The notes under the pieces were generated by a model. It had not been told where the DNA came from, did not search any database, and saw nothing but the letters and a program-made list of their open reading frames with translations. The translations under genes and the position numbers were made by a program. Shown here in pieces: positions 6,781 to 10,236 of a DNA stretch of 10,236 bases (the stretch's first letter is position 1; each line of letters begins with the position of its first letter). Source of the stretch: JAZGBC01 sp036444495 (GTDB lineage: Bacteria; Pseudomonadota; Alphaproteobacteria; Kiloniellales; J153). Location of the stretch: the NCBI GenBank assembly GCA_036444495.1, contig JAZGBC010000243.1, positions 1-10,236 of the forward strand, read 5' to 3'.

Positions 6781-7209
6781 TCAGGGCGATTGGCGGCGGT
6801 ATTCAATTTCGCATCCGATGCCGCCCACGTCCGGGTAGCGGTCCAGTTTTTCGATGCGCACCCGGGCCGCGAGAACCCGCTCGTCGAAGAAGCAGGCGCG
6901 TGCCAGCCGTTCGGCCAGGCTTTCGAGCAGGCGGAACTCGGCCTGGCCGCAGACCTCCCGGATCTTGCCGACCAGGGGGCCGTAGTCCACTACCTCGCCG
7001 ATCCTGTCCTCGCGCGGCGGTTCGGGCCTGACCTCGATCACGATGTCGAAACGCAATCGCTGGTGCTTGGCGCGCTCTTCTTCGGTGATCCCGATGCGGC
7101 AAGGCAGCGTGAGGCCGCTCAGCAGAACGCGCTGTTCCGTGGCCTGGAGCACGATCTCCTCCGCGGGCGTGGGCGGGCGCGGATCGCCCTCGTCAATTCG
7201 GCTGGGCAT
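6781..7209 (-). CDS. folB: Dihydroneopterin aldolase FolB
   Basis: FolB cleaves 7,8-dihydroneopterin to 6-hydroxymethyl-7,8-dihydropterin and glycolaldehyde in folate synthesis. From the ATG at 7209 the protein has 142 residues: about 20 poorly conserved residues, then VLLSGLTLPCRIGITEEER (28-46), RLRFDIVIEV (51-60), VVDYGPLVGKI (73-83), the LLESLAERLA helix (94-103) and VRIEKLDRYPDVGGIGCEIEY (117-137). Y76, E96 and K121 fall near the spacing of the S. aureus aldolase catalytic Tyr54, Glu74 and Lys100. I chose 7209 because AAGGA lies nine bases before it; an ATG at 7230 with AGAGGA 13 bases upstream is a real alternative, adding seven residues. It lies 43 bases after the SDR gene, and both proteins act on pterins. 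The FolB fold is shared with FolX epimerase, which is less likely here. Confidence 0.9.
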   Translation of the reverse strand: MPSRIDEGDPRPPTPAEEIVLQATEQRVLLSGLTLPCRIGITEEERAKHQRLRFDIVIEVRPEPPREDRIGEVVDYGPLVGKIREVCGQAEFRLLESLAERLARACFFDERVLAARVRIEKLDRYPDVGGIGCEIEYRRQSP

Positions 7210-7252
7210 AGGCGGTGTTCCTTGGCGCATGTTCGTGGCTGCGTCCTCTTGA

Positions 7253-8047
7253 TTACTCCTCGCCCGGGCCTGCGCCGGTGGGCTGGGCCCAGCCCAGGTG
7301 CTGGCCGCCGTCGAGCGCAATCATCTGCCCGGTCATGGACTTGGCCGCAAGGATGAATCGCAGCGCGGCGCAGATCTCCTCGGGCGTGGTGCCACGGCCC
7401 AGCGGCATGCCGGCGCATTGCCGCTCGAACTGTTCCTGGCTCTGCCGTGAGCTGGGCAGGGCCGGTCCCGGGCCGATGCCGTTGACCCGGATACGCGGCG
7501 CGAGCGCCAGGGCGAGGCTGCGCGTCAGCGTCCAGAGTCCCGATTTGGCCAGGCTGTAGCTCATGAAATAGGGCGTCAGGTTCCAGACCCGCTCGTCCAG
7601 GAGGTTCACCACCACGCCGCCCCGGCCCTCGGGCAGGGCGCGGGCAAAGCTCTGCGCCAGAACGAAAGGCGCGCGCAGGTTGATCTCCATGTGCCGGTCC
7701 CAGCTTTCGCGCGTGGCGCTGGCTGCGTCATCCGGTTCGAAGACCGATGCATTGTTGACTAGGCAGCCGAGCGGTCCCAACGCCTCGGCGGCGCGCGGTA
7801 GCAGTTCGACCATATTCGCCTCGCGGGACAGGTCCGCCTGGAGCGCCAGCGCCCGCCCCCCCGCGGCCTCGATTTCGCTCACTACCTGAGCGGCCTCGTC
7901 GGCGGAGCTGCCGTAATGCACCGCCACGGCCCAGCCCTCGCGCGCCAGGTCGCGCGCTATCGCCCGCCCCATGCGGCGCGCCGCCCCGGTCACGAGCGCC
8001 GCTTTCGGGTAGTCGTCGGGATGGCGTCTCGGGTGGTTCGCCGTCAT
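7253..8047 (-). CDS. Short-chain dehydrogenase of pteridine reductase (PTR1/FolM) type
   Basis: This is a Rossmann-fold NAD(P)H oxidoreductase, about 264 residues. Numbering from the upstream TTG at 8065: the cofactor motif TGAARRMG (26-33) fits the TGxxxRxG form used by pteridine reductases; NNAS is at 104-107; the active-site Tyr170 and Lys174 are in YSLAK. The residue normally Ser is Asp157 (NLLDERVW), 13 residues before the Tyr, the same spacing as Asp181-Tyr194-Lys198 of Leishmania PTR1. VHYGSSADEA after the second strand also recalls PTR1. It probably reduces a dihydropterin (dihydromonapterin, dihydrofolate or dihydrobiopterin); its position just before folB supports this. The ATG at 8047 is preferred over the TTG at 8065, but neither has a good ribosome site, and a hairpin (GGGCA-AAC-TGCCC, 8063-8051) sits three bases before the ATG. 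FabG-like or other SDR activity is the alternative. Confidence 0.85.
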   Translation of the reverse strand: MTANHPRRHPDDYPKAALVTGAARRMGRAIARDLAREGWAVAVHYGSSADEAAQVVSEIEAAGGRALALQADLSREANMVELLPRAAEALGPLGCLVNNASVFEPDDAASATRESWDRHMEINLRAPFVLAQSFARALPEGRGGVVVNLLDERVWNLTPYFMSYSLAKSGLWTLTRSLALALAPRIRVNGIGPGPALPSSRQSQEQFERQCAGMPLGRGTTPEEICAALRFILAAKSMTGQMIALDGGQHLGWAQPTGAGPGEE

Positions 8048-8050
8048 GCC

Positions 8051-8063
8051 GGGCAGTTTGCCC
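8051..8063 (-). repeat. Short hairpin just before the SDR start codon
   Basis: On the - strand GGGCA-AAC-TGCCC forms a perfect 5-bp stem with a 3-base loop, ending three bases before the ATG at 8047. It occupies the place where a ribosome-binding site would be and no purine-rich site is seen. It could limit initiation, or show that translation begins upstream at TTG 8065, in which case it is just coding sequence. Confidence 0.35.
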
Positions 8064-8123
8064 AATGGCCACCCGGTCGCACAAGGGCGAGGCCGCCGCG
8101 GCCGCGGGCACCCCGGGGCGCCG

Positions 8124-9110
8124 TCAGGCCGCCGGTGCCGCGAGCGCGCCCAGGCCCCAGTACTGGGAAGCGATGTAGGCGATGTAGGCCAAGAGGAAGA
8201 CCGCGGCGGGCCGCCGCCCGATGCCCTTGAAGCGCCAGGTCCAGAACAGGAAGACGATGGTTGCCGCCAGCATGACCCAGAGATCGAAGGCGGCCAGGCG
8301 CGGCGGGATCGGCAGGTCCCCGAAGAACGGCAGCACCCCCATAATGCCCAGGGTGTTGAACAGGTTCGACCCGAAGACGTTGCCGAGCGCGACGTCGGAA
8401 TGGCGGCGCAGGGCGGCGATGGTGGTGGTGGCCAGCTCGGGCAGCGAGGTGCCGATGGCCACCAGGGTGAGCCCGATCACCACTTCCGAGATACCGAAGG
8501 TGCGGGCCACCTCCACGGCCCCCGTAACCAGCGCATGGCTACCCACCACCACGCCGATCAGCCCACCGGTTATGGCGAAGATGGAGCGGGGCAGCCCCAT
8601 CGGCCGATCCGCGAACTCCTGAACTTCCTTTATGTGACGTTCGGCCTCGGCGCGGCCTCCCATCTCGCCGCGCCGCTCGGCCCGGTAGCTGATCAGCGAG
8701 AAAGCGATGAGCAACACCAGCATGGGGACCGACACCCAGAGTGTGACCACGCCGGCCAGGCCGATCAGGACCAGCAGGAGAGTAGCCGAGAGGAGCACCG
8801 GACCGTTGAGGCGCAGCGAGCCGGGCGCGCAGGCGATGGGGTAGATTAAGGCGCCGCAGCCGATGATGAGCAGGATGTTGGCGATATTGGAGCCGACTAC
8901 GTTGCCCGCCGCGATGCCCGATGCGCCGGTCAGGTGCGCCTCCATGCTGACCAGGAGTTCGGGCGCGCTGGTGCCGTAGGCGATAATCGTGAGGCCGATG
9001 ATAAGCGGGGAAACGCCGAGATTTCGCGCCAGGGAAACCGCGCCACGGACCAGGAAATCGCCGCCGAGCAGCAACAAGCCCAGACCCGCCGCCACGAGAA
9101 TATAGTGCAT
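8124..9110 (-). CDS. Na+/Ca2+ antiporter of the CaCA family (YrbG-like)
   Basis: This inner-membrane cation exchanger has 328 residues, close to E. coli YrbG (325). It shows the CaCA internal duplication: the alpha-1 repeat has GTSAPELLVS (46-55) and GNVVGSNIANILL (69-81), and alpha-2 has GTSLPELATT (220-229) and GNVFGSNLFNTL (243-254); the two acidic residues E51 and E225 and the paired Asn are intact. About ten hydrophobic segments flank a central hydrophilic loop (about 143-172, RAERRGEMGGRAEAERHIKE). The ATG at 9110 places MHYILVAAGLGLLLLGGDFLVRG as the first helix; a GTG at 9197 would add 29 polar residues unlike the family. Exchange of Na+ or H+ for Ca2+ is inferred from the family, and the cation is not certain. 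The 175 bases before it hold a candidate promoter and structured leader. The SDR gene follows after 76 bases. Confidence 0.93.
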   Translation of the reverse strand: MHYILVAAGLGLLLLGGDFLVRGAVSLARNLGVSPLIIGLTIIAYGTSAPELLVSMEAHLTGASGIAAGNVVGSNIANILLIIGCGALIYPIACAPGSLRLNGPVLLSATLLLVLIGLAGVVTLWVSVPMLVLLIAFSLISYRAERRGEMGGRAEAERHIKEVQEFADRPMGLPRSIFAITGGLIGVVVGSHALVTGAVEVARTFGISEVVIGLTLVAIGTSLPELATTTIAALRRHSDVALGNVFGSNLFNTLGIMGVLPFFGDLPIPPRLAAFDLWVMLAATIVFLFWTWRFKGIGRRPAAVFLLAYIAYIASQYWGLGALAAPAA

Positions 9111-9200
9111 CCCACCATCCCGGTCGCGCCGGTGGGCTCGACCGCTCGTATGATTACCCCCGAAGCCGCCGTGGAGGCGGCCCGCGAGGCGGCCCACCGG
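9111..9200 (-). promoter_or_regulatory. Candidate structured leader with alternative pairing before the antiporter
   Basis: Read on the - strand, CCGGTGGGC (9200-9192) can pair perfectly over nine bases with GCCCACCGG (9137-9129), enclosing a 6-bp hairpin GCCGCC-TCCAC-GGCGGC (9181-9165). The same CCCACC (9136-9131) can instead pair with GGTGGG (9116-9111), which abuts the ATG and would be the ribosome site, forming a 6-bp sequestering stem with a 14-base loop. A third option, CGGTCG (9144-9139) with CGACCG (9126-9121), places CCCACC in a loop. It does not resemble the yybP-ykoY manganese riboswitch as I know it. Such pairings arise easily in GC-rich DNA, so this stays a hypothesis. Confidence 0.3.
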
Positions 9201-9215
9201 ACAGAACGGCTCGCC

Positions 9216-9246
9216 ATTACATGCGCTCGCGTGCCGGAAATTTCAA
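9216..9246 (-). promoter_or_regulatory. Candidate promoter for the antiporter-SDR-folB genes
   Basis: TTGAAA (9246-9241, five of six) and TGTAAT (9221-9216, five of six) stand 19 bases apart on the - strand. The spacer is two bases longer than ideal. A transcript would begin near 9209, giving an untranslated leader of about 100 bases that includes all of the pairing elements noted upstream of the antiporter ATG. Confidence 0.35.
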
Positions 9247-9255
9247 CGGTTTAGC

Positions 9256-9286
9256 AAAAGGTTAACCCGCTTCCGCCAGGCGGGCT
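9256..9286 (-). terminator. Weak intrinsic terminator after msrB
   Basis: Starting at the msrB stop codon, AGCCCGC (9286-9280) can pair with GCGGGTT (9270-9264) over seven bases including one G-U, with a 9-base loop, followed after two bases by the T-run TTTT (9259-9256, after CC at 9261-9260). The T-run is short, so termination may be partial. Confidence 0.4.
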
Positions 9287-9708
9287 CAGCCGCCTCCCTT
9301 CGCGGGCTTGAGGCGCAAGGCCACCGAATTCATGCAGTAGCGCTGGCCCGTGGGCGCGGGACCGTCCTCGAAGACATGCCCCAGATGGGCGTCGCAGCGC
9401 GAACAAAGCACCTCGCTGCGCCGCATGCCAAGGCTGTCGTCCTCCTCGATCGCCACGGCGTCGGGCGCGAGAGGCTGCGAGAAGGAGGGCCAGCCCGATT
9501 TCGAATCGAACTTCGCCTCGGAGCTGAACAGGCCCTGGCCACAGCAGACGCAGTGATAGGTCCCGGGAATGCTGCAGACGTTGTATTCGCCGCTGAAAGG
9601 CCGCTCGGTGGCCTTCATGCGAGTGACCCGCAACTGCTCCGGGGTGAGCAGGCGCATCCACTCCATGTCGGACTTGACCAGCTTGTCCTTATCGGCTTGA
9701 TCGCTCAT
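9286..9708 (-). CDS. msrB: Peptide-methionine (R)-S-oxide reductase MsrB
   Basis: MsrB reduces the R epimer of methionine sulfoxide in proteins, usually with thioredoxin as electron donor. The 140-residue protein has the zinc ligands as two CxxC pairs (C53/C56 in HCVCCGQ; C102/C105 in LCSRCDAHLGH), the SGWPSF motif (71-76) and the catalytic Cys125 in RYCMNSVAL, where the family usually reads RYCINS. The position just before GWPSF, which holds the resolving Cys in some MsrBs (SGCGWPSF), is Ser71; C45 is the other free cysteine. No signal peptide is seen, so it is cytosolic. The ATG at 9708 has GAGGAG close upstream; the frame remains open further, but that part overlaps the lipoprotein gene. 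It starts 13 bases after that gene and ends at a candidate terminator. Confidence 0.95.
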   Translation of the reverse strand: MSDQADKDKLVKSDMEWMRLLTPEQLRVTRMKATERPFSGEYNVCSIPGTYHCVCCGQGLFSSEAKFDSKSGWPSFSQPLAPDAVAIEEDDSLGMRRSEVLCSRCDAHLGHVFEDGPAPTGQRYCMNSVALRLKPAKGGG

Positions 9709-9721
9709 TCGCTCCTCGTCT

Positions 9722-10135
9722 CTAACGGTGCTGGTCCCGGCCGTAGGGATCCTCCAGGTATCGACCGGCGGAGTCGGGATCCAGCACCCAAAGCAGGCGC
9801 GCGACCTCACGGGTCTTCTGCTCGCACTGCTCCAGGCTATCGTATACCTGCCGCTTGAGATCACCGCCAATTTCCTTGTCTTGAAGCCGGCGGCTGCCCG
9901 CTTGCAGCAGGGGCTCGCAGGCCCCGTTCAGGTCGTCCTCGGTGTCGTAGAGCCGATCGGCGAGATCGGGGTCGCGCTCCTCCACGGTCGCGATCGTCAA
10001 GGTGAGCGCGGCGAGGGTCCGGTTCTGCTGAACCAGCAGCGCTCTTGCTCGCTCGCCCACCGAGCAGCCGGTCAGGGCCGCCAGGGCGGCGCCCATCAGA
10101 ATGGCTCGAATGGCATGGCCGGCTCGCTGTGTCAT
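9722..10135 (-). CDS. Small predicted lipoprotein of unknown function
   Basis: I do not recognise a named family. From the ATG at 10135 the product has 137 residues. It begins with a basic n-region (MTQRAGHAIR), a hydrophobic stretch (AILMGAALAAL) and the lipobox LTGC at 21-24, so Cys24 should be lipidated; Ser follows it, which in Gram-negatives favours the outer membrane. The mature part is polar and helix-prone, rich in Glu, Asp, Arg and Leu, with two more cysteines (C73, C104) that could form a disulfide in the periplasm. An in-frame ATG at 10153 would add six residues (MRCAGS). It lies 13 bases before msrB, which suggests co-transcription, but MsrB is cytosolic, so a shared function is not evident. 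Confidence 0.75.
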   Translation of the reverse strand: MTQRAGHAIRAILMGAALAALTGCSVGERARALLVQQNRTLAALTLTIATVEERDPDLADRLYDTEDDLNGACEPLLQAGSRRLQDKEIGGDLKRQVYDSLEQCEQKTREVARLLWVLDPDSAGRYLEDPYGRDQHR

Positions 10136-10207
10136 GCTTCCCGCGCAGCGCATTGCTCCCGCGCCCCAGGGGAGGGGCGGTGCCGTGATCCTATTTCCAG
10201 TTTGGCC

Positions 10208-10232
10208 GGCGCGAAAGACCCAGGCGCGAAAG
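10208..10232. repeat. 10-base direct repeat upstream of the lipoprotein gene
   Basis: GGCGCGAAAG occurs at 10208-10217 and 10223-10232, a period of 15 bases, at the right edge of the window and about 75-100 bases before the lipoprotein start. It might be a tandem operator or the edge of a longer repeat or coding region that continues outside the window. Confidence 0.4.
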
Positions 10233-10236
10233 GCCC

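Noticed and set aside
9111..9209. yybP-ykoY manganese riboswitch before the antiporter
   Set aside because: The transporter type would fit, but the conserved loop sequences of that class as I know them are not present.

Overview
This window is high-GC bacterial chromosome. The gene families and their order (uvrC-pgsA followed by molybdopterin synthase genes, and a folB-linked pteridine-reductase-like SDR) suggest an alphaproteobacterium, most likely near Rhodospirillales. That placement rests on family resemblance and remembered gene order, not on a search. I see no insertion sequence, phage gene, CRISPR array, tRNA or rRNA. The coding content is housekeeping and cofactor metabolism.

Layout. 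Positions 1-864 hold the 3' part of a branched-chain aminotransferase gene on the + strand. Every other gene lies on the - strand. Read in transcription order from the right end, they are: a small lipoprotein of unknown function and msrB (10135-9286); a CaCA-family Na+/Ca2+ antiporter, a PTR1/FolM-like short-chain reductase and folB (9110-6781); a 447-base AT-richer intergenic region (6334-6780); uvrC and pgsA (6333-3530); and a molybdenum cofactor block mobB-moeA-moaD-moaE (3447-889). The last gene converges on the aminotransferase gene with only 24 bases between them.

Functional grouping. MoaD and MoaE form molybdopterin synthase, MoeA inserts molybdenum, and MobB assists guanylation to the MGD form, so four steps of Moco synthesis are packed together with overlaps or very short gaps. 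FolB and the neighbouring reductase both act on pterins: the SDR has an Asp in the place of the usual catalytic Ser, at the spacing seen in pteridine reductase PTR1. The lipoprotein and msrB are 13 bases apart and probably co-transcribed.

The most interesting non-coding signals are two. One is a possible structured leader upstream of the antiporter start, where two copies of GGUGGG, one of them next to the start codon, can compete for a single CCCACC. The other is the AT-rich region between folB and uvrC, with a perfect DnaA box inside an inverted repeat and a palindrome flanked almost symmetrically by a 9-base direct repeat. I found no convincing wholly new multi-gene system.
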